A DNA stretch of 64,000 bases from Candidatus Cloacimonadota bacterium (GTDB lineage Bacteria; Cloacimonadota; Cloacimonadia; Cloacimonadales; TCS61): positions 46,698 through 110,697 of the forward strand of contig JAIPGO010000002.1 in NCBI GenBank assembly GCA_021736135.1, in the 5' to 3' direction. Of this stretch, positions 24,236 to 33,598 are shown one piece after another. Below the pieces are notes generated by a model. The model saw only the letters and a program-made list of their open reading frames with translations. It had not been told where the DNA came from and made no database searches. Made by a program: the position numbers and the translations under genes. Positions within the stretch are counted from its first letter, which is position 1. Each line of letters begins with the position of its first letter.

Positions 24236-25047
24236 TATTTTGTCCTTTTCTTCTTCACAAATTTTTGTCCTAACAGACCAAATTTTTTAAGATGAACATT
24301 TCCGCTGTGCGCCCAGTAATTAACTGCTTCTTCAATATCAGGATGATAGCCCAGAAGCGCACCGGTCAATATTTCGGCAAATACAGGTTCTCTACTGTGC
24401 TTGTAATGATTGAATATCCCGTAATAAAAGTCCGGATCTATCTTAAATATTGCCCTGAGAACCGCGATATTGAGCTTGATCATTGGTTCGTCTGCCTGCA
24501 TCCAGCCTGCTTCCAGATGCTGGAATATTTCCGGGATGTTTTCAGGATGCGTCTGCATGATCTTCACCAGCAGCTTTTGCATACATAAAGTTAAACTCGG
24601 ATGGTCTTTCTTTGCCCATTTGATGATGATTTTCTGGTATTTTGCCGGATCCTTGCGCACCAGGGGACTTATCGCCTTATCAACGATCATTATTGCCAGT
24701 TTCACATCTTTCAACTGAAAGAGTTTCTTCTCCAGATATGGAAAAAAAATGCCTGGCTCATTTTGCAAAGCCCTACTGATGATCAGGGCAAAAATAACCT
24801 TGCCATTCTCTCCTTTATGAGAGAATATGTAATCATAAAAATCAATATAATCTGCCGGATTATGGGCTATCCGGGACGCTATCTGCTTACCTACATAGGT
24901 GATTACTTCTCCGGGTATGTTATTATTGATCCGCAAAGGATATGCATTATAGATAATCTCTATATCATAAAACTTTTCCGGCAGCTTTGTCCTGTAAAAA
25001 TCTTCTGTATCCCTGCATAAACGCTCTTTCCAGTCTAATGATATCAT
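24235..25047 (-). CDS. Helical-repeat (HEAT/ARM-like) protein of unknown function (270 aa)
   Basis: I do not recognise an exact family. The protein is rich in paired helices of about 35-40 residues: FALIISRALQNEP, LAIMIVDKAISPLVRKDPAKYQKIIIKWAKK, LCMQKLLVKIMQTHPENIPEIFQHL and NIAVLRAIFKIDPDFYYGIFNHY. This resembles HEAT-type superhelices such as DNA-alkylation-repeat or HEAT scaffold proteins. There is no signal peptide or catalytic motif. The C-terminus is basic (KKFGLLGQKFVKKKRTK). The gene overlaps greA by one base and is translationally coupled to it, which hints at a cytoplasmic role linked to transcription or nucleic acids; that is only a guess. Confidence 0.6.
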   Translation of the reverse strand: MISLDWKERLCRDTEDFYRTKLPEKFYDIEIIYNAYPLRINNNIPGEVITYVGKQIASRIAHNPADYIDFYDYIFSHKGENGKVIFALIISRALQNEPGIFFPYLEKKLFQLKDVKLAIMIVDKAISPLVRKDPAKYQKIIIKWAKKDHPSLTLCMQKLLVKIMQTHPENIPEIFQHLEAGWMQADEPMIKLNIAVLRAIFKIDPDFYYGIFNHYKHSREPVFAEILTGALLGYHPDIEEAVNYWAHSGNVHLKKFGLLGQKFVKKKRTK

Positions 25048-25076
25048 TCTAATTCTCCTTTCCTGGGTAAAAGGGC

Positions 25077-28000
25077 CTAATTTATCACTGCAATCTTACC
25101 CCGTTGCAGTTCCACTCCTATCTGTAATATATAAAAATACAACCCGGAAGATACTTGTTTACCATGATTATTACAGCCATCCCAGGCATAATAATTTTCC
25201 AGCATACTGCGTGGTGATATGCTGCTATGATAGACCTGTTCTCCGGTCAATTCATAAATCCAAACCTCTCCTTTTTGCCCTAAAGGCAACGAAGCAAACC
25301 GAAATTCCTCATATTTTCCCGTATAAAAAGGGTTTGGGTATGTTACCATATTTTCAAGCGAGCTATTTGTCAAGGTGAAATATGTTTTATTACCCAGGTT
25401 ATTGATCCGGTTACCGGTTAAGTCTGTTATCTTCTCCACCCGCAAATAATAAGCCTGATTCCCGGAGCATAAATCATGAGCAAATGTAAGATATACTTCC
25501 TGTCCGTCTGCTTCAACGGCTGTCAGATAATTATCCAGGTCAACCTTAGGCAGTTCAAGAACATAATTTTCCATATTTTCAGCGATATCTGTTCGTACTG
25601 GTTCACTGAAATCAATTCTGACTCTGTTATTACTGATCACTTCACTACCGGTTATTTGAGGTGGAAAAGTATCAGCCTGCCAGATAAAAGAATAATTTCC
25701 CTCCGGAAAAGCAATGCCGGATTCTGCTGCCAGACCACTGATTTGTATTTCATAATCAGAAGCTTCTGATATTTCCTGGTGATAAGTAAGTAACACTCCT
25801 CTTTTCTGCCGGATCATATTCACTGAGACTGGTCTTCCCTGTCCGTTGTTTATGTTGTAATGTCCACTGTTGACGGCGTTATTCGCGAGCGTCTGGTCAA
25901 AAACGATCTGCAGGTTCCACGGAGAGATCATCATGATTTCTTCTGCCAGTTGCGGTGGATTGCTGGTGATGACGGATTTCCAGAAAGTTGGCAGACTTTC
26001 GCTGGGCGTGTATTCACCGTTATAAGAACGTAAACGGTATGCCCAGATAATATTTTGTCCCGGTTCCGGATCAATATATGTCAATTCAGTGATCTCCGCG
26101 ATAAATACTTCCAGAGCATCGTCTTCTTCCAACTGTTTGCGAAAAATCCGGTAACTCTGGGCGCTGTCATTTGCCAGCCAGCTTAGTGAGACACCATTAG
26201 TACCGGTAACTGAAGCCTGAAATCCTGATACAGGCTCAGGTCCTGTGCTAACTTCTGCCGGATAATAACAGAATGCCTGTCTTTGCTCATTTTGCAGACA
26301 ATTGGCGATGATCTGCCCGGGATTACCTGCTTCTGCCGGTATGGCGGATATGGTCTTGGGATAATGCTGATCTGAATCTCCGCGCCAGACCGGGCGAAAG
26401 GCATCAGCAATTAAATCACCATCAGTATCAATGTAATCTACAATGTAAATATAAGGATCAACCGCCAGAATTATTTCTTCATAATTATCACCATCCAGAT
26501 CACAGCTCGAGATGCCGATATTTTCCCGATATTCATCAAAAATAAGAGTATCCAGAACCACATATCCGTTATCTGTTCCGTCACTGCCAATAAAAACAAA
26601 CCAGGAAAAGGTCTTCTCGGCACTCTTTTCGTCATAATTCCAGGCACCTATACAGAATTCCGGTGTTTCAGACCCTGTGAAATTACCGGAAGCCATATAA
26701 TCAGCATTTTGTATCGGCAGACGTAAGGTCCAGGATTGAATAAACGTGCTGAGCTCATTATTATATTCATAAATGATAATATCACCATCACTGTCTGAGG
26801 TTAAAATATCCTGTTTGCCATCCGTATCATAATCGGCGCAATTAACCTGATTGAGGAATTCATTTTTGCTGTATGTTTCCGTATTGTTATAGATAATATA
26901 CTGTGTCTGCCAGTTATTGCCGAATTTCTTGTGCAGGCTCAGCACGCGATATGTTATACTGCCGATCGTTACATTCTGGATCAATCCCAGGTCATCTATA
27001 CCGTCATTATTATAATCTATAAATGAGCCGCCATAGCTGTTATTAAGAAACCAGGCTTTTTCTGCATAGCTTCCTTCCACATTATAAACCGTTGAAGTAT
27101 TCGCTTCCACTCCCACAATTTCAAAGCTGCTGCCCGAAATATTGCCAATAATGTGTGGCCAGAAGTTTGCAGCAAATCCATCCAGCACATAGCGGTGATT
27201 TAGATTCGATCCATTACCTTCCCAGACGGATATAGTCCGGGTCATATCATCAGCCAGATGCATTCCTATCAGATCATTGTTCCGCTCATCATCATCCAGA
27301 GCAAATGCCCTATCCAGGCAGACCAGCGCTTCTCCTGCCGTCTGTTTAATCCAGGAACTGTAATCAAGGCAATTACGTTTTACCGGTAAATCCTGCTCTG
27401 TGTTAAAGGTGGCAGCGAGGCCGCATACATTTCTGGCAGTTATGGCAGCGCTATACAGCCCTGGCTCTATTAAGAGGGGTAATCTCAGGTAATGCAGAGT
27501 GTCTCTCGTGCTGGAATACAGCTGAATCTCATCGCCTGACACGCAGCTTAAAACTGCCTCAACATCTACCGCTTCATCAAAGGCAAGTTTCAGATAATTC
27601 ACCAGGTTCTCATCTTCATAACGATACTGGATAGCGGTTTGGTCTTCCATAAGCGCGGGTGGACTTTGATCTATAAATATGGTGAAGGGATAAGTATAAT
27701 GTTCATTGGTTCGCGTGACCAGCTCTACTTTGACCAGGAAATCCCCGTCATCTGCCGGTATATCAAACCAGGCCAGCTCTCCGTTTAATACCGGTTCCAG
27801 ATACCAGTTTGCACTCATTGAATGCGGGTTTTCCACACTACGCCAGTCAGTTGTTTCCGGTTGCAAAGTATTGCTGAACATCACGCAATACTTGGAAAAA
27901 TCAGGGGCTGTTGCCGTACCCATAATCGCAAAACTGCTGCTTACTCCCAGATTATCTGAAGGATAAATTACCTCAATAAATGGCACATTATCCGTTTGCA

Positions 28001-29429
28001 GTAAACCGGCAATATTAAGCAGTCCATTACCGTAATACGGATCAAAGCCATTCGCACCCAGATCGACAGCACTTTGTGCCAGTCGGGACCGTATAGTGGC
28101 ATAATCTAGATCCGGTTCGTGGGATAACAGAAGTGCAACGGCTCCGCTCACATAAGGAGCGCTCATAGAGGTGCCGCTCATCTGTTCATAGAAGGGTTCC
28201 TCAATATCGAAACAGCTCATTACATTTACACCCGGCGCCATCAGATCAAGCTGGGCACCGTAACTGGATTGCCAGAACCGCTCCCGCTGTCCATCTACTG
28301 ATCCCACGGAAATTGTATGCGCCAGATGGGCAGGATACATCAATCCCTCAGAAGCTGTGTTCCCTGCCGAAACAACCACGATGCAGCCCCGCTGAAAGGC
28401 ATATTCACAGGCATCCGCAATGATGGGTGAATACACATAGTCTCCCCAGGAAAGATTGATCACGTCTGCTCCCATATCCGCAGCGTAGATGATTCCGGCT
28501 GAGGCATCATCATCCTGCAGCACGCCGGATAGTCCGTCTGCTGTTTTGAATCCCGCTCTTATGGAAAGAATGTTCACTTTCCAGCAGATACCGGAAACGC
28601 CAATGCCGTTATCAGTTGTGGCGCCGATTATTCCTGCCACGTGAGTACCATGGTTATATTCATCTTCGGGATAATTATCCTGCAGCAGATAATCACCGGA
28701 CGCGATATTAGCCAGCTCTGCCGCATCAGTAAAATCCCAGCCCATGATATCGTCACAGTAACCGTTTCCATCATCATCTATCCCGTTCATCAAGATTGAA
28801 GATTCCGCTACTAGATCAGCATGGGTGAGCTCTCCATCATTATCAAAATCATAGTTGTTTTCACTAAAGTATGCCATAAGTTCCGGATTACTGATTCTGT
28901 TATCGGTATTTTCATCAATTTCTGCAAAATATGCGGCAGGAATCTCTCCACTGTTGATAAACAGGTTATTCTGCAGGTCAGGATGGTCAAAATGTGTTCC
29001 GGAATCAACAACGCCTACGATGATATTGCGGGATCCGGTGGTAATATTCCAGGCAGCCGGAGCAGATACAATATCCATGCACTGTTCGTAAAGATAAGGG
29101 TCATCCGGCAGCAGCAGAAATTCATTCAAGTAATTAGGCTGCATATATTCCACGCCTTCCGGATGCAGGCTCTCGATTTCTTCCCAGTCAATATCTTCAT
29201 TAAAAGTGATCACGAAAAACCGGCTGCTCGCCTGTTCTCCCAGAGTTCTGATCTGCTGGCAGCCTCTGGATGTTAAATAGCTGTCCAAAGCTGCCAGACC
29301 CAGTCCTTCCCGCGTTAAAGACCTTTCTTCTGTGGTTTTAACGATCAGTTCCCGCGGCACAATACTTTGCGAAAACAGTATGCCCAGCGTTAGACTCAAA
29401 ATTACGAACAGCAAGGTTTTTCGGGTCAT
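25077..29429 (-). CDS. Secreted S8 subtilisin-like serine protease with C-terminal sorting domain (1450 aa)
   Basis: A signal peptide (residues 1-20) and a propeptide precede a full subtilase domain. The catalytic triad is intact: D142 in VVDSGTHFD, H260 in NHGTHVAG and S421 in GTSMSAP. An insert with Ca-binding-type Asp runs (DNTDNRIS, DFDNDGELT, DDDGNG) lies between D and H. Downstream come Ig-like regions, an Asp-rich FG-GAP/beta-propeller-like segment around residues 740-990 (DYDTDGKQDILTSDSDGD, DLDGDNYEEI), a fibronectin III-like module, and a C-terminal sorting domain starting with TYPNPFYTGKYEE that ends in a beta-rich tail. It probably leaves the cell by the type IX or a related route and is cell-attached or extracellular. 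It is 4 bases from the PorV/PorQ-like gene. Confidence 0.93.
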   Translation of the reverse strand: MTRKTLLFVILSLTLGILFSQSIVPRELIVKTTEERSLTREGLGLAALDSYLTSRGCQQIRTLGEQASSRFFVITFNEDIDWEEIESLHPEGVEYMQPNYLNEFLLLPDDPYLYEQCMDIVSAPAAWNITTGSRNIIVGVVDSGTHFDHPDLQNNLFINSGEIPAAYFAEIDENTDNRISNPELMAYFSENNYDFDNDGELTHADLVAESSILMNGIDDDGNGYCDDIMGWDFTDAAELANIASGDYLLQDNYPEDEYNHGTHVAGIIGATTDNGIGVSGICWKVNILSIRAGFKTADGLSGVLQDDDASAGIIYAADMGADVINLSWGDYVYSPIIADACEYAFQRGCIVVVSAGNTASEGLMYPAHLAHTISVGSVDGQRERFWQSSYGAQLDLMAPGVNVMSCFDIEEPFYEQMSGTSMSAPYVSGAVALLLSHEPDLDYATIRSRLAQSAVDLGANGFDPYYGNGLLNIAGLLQTDNVPFIEVIYPSDNLGVSSSFAIMGTATAPDFSKYCVMFSNTLQPETTDWRSVENPHSMSANWYLEPVLNGELAWFDIPADDGDFLVKVELVTRTNEHYTYPFTIFIDQSPPALMEDQTAIQYRYEDENLVNYLKLAFDEAVDVEAVLSCVSGDEIQLYSSTRDTLHYLRLPLLIEPGLYSAAITARNVCGLAATFNTEQDLPVKRNCLDYSSWIKQTAGEALVCLDRAFALDDDERNNDLIGMHLADDMTRTISVWEGNGSNLNHRYVLDGFAANFWPHIIGNISGSSFEIVGVEANTSTVYNVEGSYAEKAWFLNNSYGGSFIDYNNDGIDDLGLIQNVTIGSITYRVLSLHKKFGNNWQTQYIIYNNTETYSKNEFLNQVNCADYDTDGKQDILTSDSDGDIIIYEYNNELSTFIQSWTLRLPIQNADYMASGNFTGSETPEFCIGAWNYDEKSAEKTFSWFVFIGSDGTDNGYVVLDTLIFDEYRENIGISSCDLDGDNYEEIILAVDPYIYIVDYIDTDGDLIADAFRPVWRGDSDQHYPKTISAIPAEAGNPGQIIANCLQNEQRQAFCYYPAEVSTGPEPVSGFQASVTGTNGVSLSWLANDSAQSYRIFRKQLEEDDALEVFIAEITELTYIDPEPGQNIIWAYRLRSYNGEYTPSESLPTFWKSVITSNPPQLAEEIMMISPWNLQIVFDQTLANNAVNSGHYNINNGQGRPVSVNMIRQKRGVLLTYHQEISEASDYEIQISGLAAESGIAFPEGNYSFIWQADTFPPQITGSEVISNNRVRIDFSEPVRTDIAENMENYVLELPKVDLDNYLTAVEADGQEVYLTFAHDLCSGNQAYYLRVEKITDLTGNRINNLGNKTYFTLTNSSLENMVTYPNPFYTGKYEEFRFASLPLGQKGEVWIYELTGEQVYHSSISPRSMLENYYAWDGCNNHGKQVSSGLYFYILQIGVELQRGKIAVIN

Positions 29430-29433
29430 TTTC

Positions 29434-30327
29434 TTAGAATTTCAGGTTTATGCCCAGATAGTGCACGTCATCCAGGTCTTCATTAATGGGATTATAAGCG
29501 TAATTAAACTCAAAGCGTTTCATCCTTATTCCAAATCCGCAACTGAAGCTTTCCAGTGCGTAGTTGAATTTATAACCTGCCCTTAAAAGGATTTGCTCCA
29601 TAAACAGGGCTTCTGCCCCGATGGCTGCTTTCAATTTGTCATTATCAATATCCTTTATCAGCCGGCTTTCGGCTGTTATCCTGCTGCCATTTAATTCCAG
29701 ATCCTTACTCAAACCCAGTTCTGCCGTAAAAGGCAGATCAATCTCTTCATTATCCATTTTTGAAGTACTGCCAAAATTCTTCAGCGCTGCCAGTAATTTC
29801 AGATCCTGAATGGGCGTAAGATATATATAGCCCAGATCAGCCGATATACCCGTGGCTGATGAGTCATCAATCTTCTCATATAAGCCGCGCAGATTTACTC
29901 CCAGAAAATGACTGCTGAGGAGCCTGTAACCGAAATTGAATATGATATTCATATCCATCGGGTGATATTCCCCAATCTCAATACCCTGTTCATTGCGGTT
30001 TTCTATTGTGCCGTAATCAAGATAGCGGATGGCAAATCCAAAGCTCTTCCTGCCATTACTGTTACGGTAACCGATATTACTCATGCTCGTGTCAAAAAGC
30101 CACATATTCTGGCTGAAGGAAACAGCCTTAACTCTTGTCAGTAAACCTGCTGCTGCATTATCCAGGTAATTGAAACCGGATTCGGAATTTACCGCACCAC
30201 TGCCTGCCTGGCCTGCTGTTGCCGGATCTGATAATATCCGCAGCATCTGGAATCCTCGACTGCCATCAACTTCTGCCCAGACGCTTATTCCCAGCGCCAG
30301 TATTATGATCACTAATATCTTTTTCAT
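29434..30327 (-). CDS. PorV/PorQ-family outer-membrane protein (297 aa)
   Basis: After a signal peptide (MKKILVIIILALGISVWAEV), the mature protein begins GFQMLRILSDPATAGQAGSGAV, the hallmark start of PorV/PorQ-type barrel proteins. Amphipathic strands follow and it ends YLGINLKF with a terminal aromatic. PorV shuttles cargo of the type IX secretion system to the PorU sortase; PorQ is its relative. Which one this is cannot be decided by eye. The gene lies inside a cluster of proteases that carry the C-terminal sorting signal, 4 bases before the S8 gene and 11 bases after the M6 gene, which supports a role in their export or surface attachment. Confidence 0.8.
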   Translation of the reverse strand: MKKILVIIILALGISVWAEVDGSRGFQMLRILSDPATAGQAGSGAVNSESGFNYLDNAAAGLLTRVKAVSFSQNMWLFDTSMSNIGYRNSNGRKSFGFAIRYLDYGTIENRNEQGIEIGEYHPMDMNIIFNFGYRLLSSHFLGVNLRGLYEKIDDSSATGISADLGYIYLTPIQDLKLLAALKNFGSTSKMDNEEIDLPFTAELGLSKDLELNGSRITAESRLIKDIDNDKLKAAIGAEALFMEQILLRAGYKFNYALESFSCGFGIRMKRFEFNYAYNPINEDLDDVHYLGINLKF

Positions 30328-30338
30328 ATATCCTCCGA

Positions 30339-33300
30339 TTATTTCTCTATGCCAAATTTTAATAACTTCTGTGCTCCAGCGGTTTCCAGCTTCGCAAAAT
30401 ATACGCCGCTGGCCAGCTTTTCAGCATCCACCAGATAACTTTCCGCATTGTAGGATGATAACATCATCTCTTCTGATAATATCCGGTTGCCGGCGATATC
30501 ATATATCTTTATTTTTACTGTCCCCGGAATGGAAAGCATTATCCGTATTGCCACTTTTCCTGTTTGCATTGTCCCATTGCAGATAGCAGTGTTGAATATG
30601 GTACTGTAAGGGTTGGGGTAAACATAAGTCTCATCATCTACGAAAATATTAACTGTTTCATACTGATTACTGCCGGCTTCATAAAAAGTGCACCCCGTTC
30701 TTTGCAGGTTGGCATATTCTACAGCCAGTTCCTGTTCGGGTAAGATTCTACCTGCATCGCGATAAATCCGTCCATTATCTGAGGGAAACAGCAGCATCCC
30801 ATCCCTAAAAAGCGGGTAATTACGGCTGCGCGAACCATAGGCAACCGGATAATACCGCTTCATCTCAAAGTCATTATTGGCCACGTTTTCCCAGATGCAA
30901 AGCCGGTTCTGGCTCATCATGCTCACCACTTCTAGCCCGTTTTCAGTATTAATTGCCACGGCTCCTGCCATTATACCTGCCGAATCTGGTGAAGTTAATT
31001 CCCGTGCCGGTCTGCTTAATTCTCCCTCTTCATTCATAGCAAGGAAACTGTTTTCTCCACCCAGCAATAACTCCGGTTTACCGTCCCCGTTTATATCTGC
31101 CAGAGAAGGATAGGAATTTACCACAAATGGAGTTGCTATTTCCCGGCTGGTTTGGATCATACCTCTATCCACACAATTGTCATAAGTTAAAATTACTATC
31201 AAACTATCGGCAGTTGTCATTAAGATATTGTTGCAATTATTGCCTGATATTCCATATTGAAATACCTGAGTAGGTTCAAATACCGCTTCTGTTTCGTAGC
31301 TGTAATTATAGTAGTTGCCGGTTTTGGCAATCAGGCCTATAAAGCTGTTTCCTTCATTTCCGGAAACCGGTATTAATACTTCTTCGCTATATATCATATT
31401 GGCTGTTATGCTATATTCCGGCAGGGATATTGTACTTAAAGTATTCAAGTCTGCATCTTTAACTATTAGCTGGCAGCCGTTTTCCGAAGTGCTGTTAAAG
31501 CCCATAACAATATAACCGTCATCATTTATCAATATAGGCGCTGCCCATTCCCAGCCGATAAAAAGTTCCGGTGTCTGATAGGCAAGTTCACCGTCTATGG
31601 CATATAACAAGGCCACATCATTTGTCTGGGCAGGTAGCAGTATTTTTTTATTCTGCGGTTCCCAGCTCCAGCACTGACTCAAGGTATCTGCCGAAAGAGC
31701 TGTTTCTGCAATTATCTCATTATTTTCCCATAATACAAGACTGCCGTCCGGCATCGGGTAAAAGAGCTTATCCTCTCCGTCCCCAAAATCAAGAAATGCT
31801 GCCGGCAATGTATTTATACCAATATATCCGCTATCCAGCGACCATTCATAATCCACAGAAAAACTCATCACGCTGTCTGCTGCACTGATGTCACGAATCT
31901 CCAGTTGAATACCGCCATAATAACTTTCCGCCGTAGGCGTCCATGGCAGTCCATTATGCTCCAGGTAACCAAAATAATCATTATTGCCAGCCCGATATGT
32001 ATCATCACGATTGCCGTAATATCCATAAGTATCCAGTCCCTGGCTGCCGTCTGCTTCTTCCAGATCGACTGCTTTATGCAACTCATCCCCGTTGGGAATG
32101 TTTATCTCTTCTTCAAGATTGAATTTCTCGCGCATTACCAGTTCGTCCACATGCCAGATGCAGATCCCGCTGCCATCCTGCGTTAGAGCATCACCTTCTC
32201 CGTAACCAGGCAGATAAAAATCCCATTCGCAGCCGGCATAAGTATTTTCCATAAAATTGAAATATGGCTGACCGGCATATGGATGTCCTTCAGGATAATA
32301 TTCCTGACCCGGCACGATCGCAAAACTGAAGGTCGCCAGAGTATCGCCATCGCCGTTCACAAAAGTGCTGTTATCAGGATTCTGCACCCGGTTTTCCAGT
32401 AAATAATATTCATCCTGGCTGATAAGTACTCTATAAATACTCGGTGTTTCGCCATCTGCCAGCAGCGAACCCAGTATCTCCAGATTTTCCGTATCTTCAT
32501 CGATCACTTCCAGGTTCTCTATTTCCCAGCCCATATATATCCGGCTCCAGGCACAAGGCAAAGGCGGCACGAATCCTGCCGCATTCCATAATCCCGTTCC
32601 CATCACACCATAATTGCCAATTCCGGCGGATTTGCCGTTGGATGACTGATTATCATAAAGAGTCGGCAGTCCCATCTGTCTGCCGAATTCGTGGCAGAGC
32701 ACGCCCAGTAATCCAAATATCGGATCTGCTGCCTGAATATCGGGCTGTCTTTCGGTTTCCGGTGCAATAATGAATTCCTTCAATATCTTTCCGTCATATT
32801 CCAGTCCCGGAAAATCGTCGTTTTCCGGATCAAGCCCTTCCTGCAGAGTACTGCGCGTTACAAAAGTAGTCCAGATATCAGCAACGTTCAGTCCCGTTAG
32901 ATCTGCTTCCTGTCCCGCTCCCGCATGAAATATCATATAGCTGTCATAAGCACTATAATCCACATCCGCATCTGCCATATCCAGAAGTTCCACTATCATC
33001 TCGCTTACCCGCTCAGTACTCAGGTCATCATCACCATAATAGCTCATCGGTTGGCTGAGTGTATATACTGCAGGCAAAAGTGTAAAATTATCGGTCGATA
33101 GATCGTAATGTCCATGCGATACATCACTCCAGTATGTGGAAAGATGAAACAATAACCGCTCAAAATAGGCCTCATCATGCGGTAGGGTGTCAGGATTGCC
33201 CGGAGGGTATTCCGCATCCAGGTCGAAACTTACATCACTGAACTGACAGCGTAAAACCAGTATACTGTCCGGTATGCCGCAGGTTCTGCTCAGGTTGCTG

Positions 33301-33431
33301 CTCCCGTATATCTCACTCACTCCTTTAAAAGAACCGTCTTCCTGCCAGAAACTCAAAGGATGCGGCGGTGCCGACCATAACAGCACCAGGCTCAATAGCA
33401 GCAGCGTTACAATCAATTCCTTTCTTTTCAT
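30339..33431 (-). CDS. M6-family (immune-inhibitor-A-like) secreted metalloprotease with altered zinc motif (1030 aa)
   Basis: Signal peptide at residues 1-21, then an M6 peptidase domain of about 500 residues. The zinc motif reads CHEFGRQMGLPTLYD: H247 and E248 are kept, but the second His of HExxH is Arg251 (AGA, 32681-32679). The surrounding GLLGVLCHEFG and LPTLYD, with GNYGVMGTGLWN (Met-turn) and IYMGWEI further on, clearly belong to the family. So the protein may be inactive, or bind metal differently. After this come beta-propeller-like repeats (INGDGKPELLLGG) and a C-terminal sorting domain VYPNPYSTIFNTAICNG with IKIYDIAGNRIL. It lies 11 bases upstream of the PorV/PorQ-like gene and is probably surface-exposed. 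Confidence 0.85.
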   Translation of the reverse strand: MKRKELIVTLLLLSLVLLWSAPPHPLSFWQEDGSFKGVSEIYGSSNLSRTCGIPDSILVLRCQFSDVSFDLDAEYPPGNPDTLPHDEAYFERLLFHLSTYWSDVSHGHYDLSTDNFTLLPAVYTLSQPMSYYGDDDLSTERVSEMIVELLDMADADVDYSAYDSYMIFHAGAGQEADLTGLNVADIWTTFVTRSTLQEGLDPENDDFPGLEYDGKILKEFIIAPETERQPDIQAADPIFGLLGVLCHEFGRQMGLPTLYDNQSSNGKSAGIGNYGVMGTGLWNAAGFVPPLPCAWSRIYMGWEIENLEVIDEDTENLEILGSLLADGETPSIYRVLISQDEYYLLENRVQNPDNSTFVNGDGDTLATFSFAIVPGQEYYPEGHPYAGQPYFNFMENTYAGCEWDFYLPGYGEGDALTQDGSGICIWHVDELVMREKFNLEEEINIPNGDELHKAVDLEEADGSQGLDTYGYYGNRDDTYRAGNNDYFGYLEHNGLPWTPTAESYYGGIQLEIRDISAADSVMSFSVDYEWSLDSGYIGINTLPAAFLDFGDGEDKLFYPMPDGSLVLWENNEIIAETALSADTLSQCWSWEPQNKKILLPAQTNDVALLYAIDGELAYQTPELFIGWEWAAPILINDDGYIVMGFNSTSENGCQLIVKDADLNTLSTISLPEYSITANMIYSEEVLIPVSGNEGNSFIGLIAKTGNYYNYSYETEAVFEPTQVFQYGISGNNCNNILMTTADSLIVILTYDNCVDRGMIQTSREIATPFVVNSYPSLADINGDGKPELLLGGENSFLAMNEEGELSRPARELTSPDSAGIMAGAVAINTENGLEVVSMMSQNRLCIWENVANNDFEMKRYYPVAYGSRSRNYPLFRDGMLLFPSDNGRIYRDAGRILPEQELAVEYANLQRTGCTFYEAGSNQYETVNIFVDDETYVYPNPYSTIFNTAICNGTMQTGKVAIRIMLSIPGTVKIKIYDIAGNRILSEEMMLSSYNAESYLVDAEKLASGVYFAKLETAGAQKLLKFGIEK

Positions 33432-33598
33432 TTATACTCCCCTGTATTTTTCTTATTATTCCTTATTTTACACCAATAGACCATTTCTCTGTATTTCCTG
33501 TCACTGTCCACTGTTTTTGTCTTCCAGGTCAATATCCTGGTTCACATGAAAAGGAGGCAGCCGTCTGCCGGTTTGACGGTTGCCTCATGATCAGTTTT

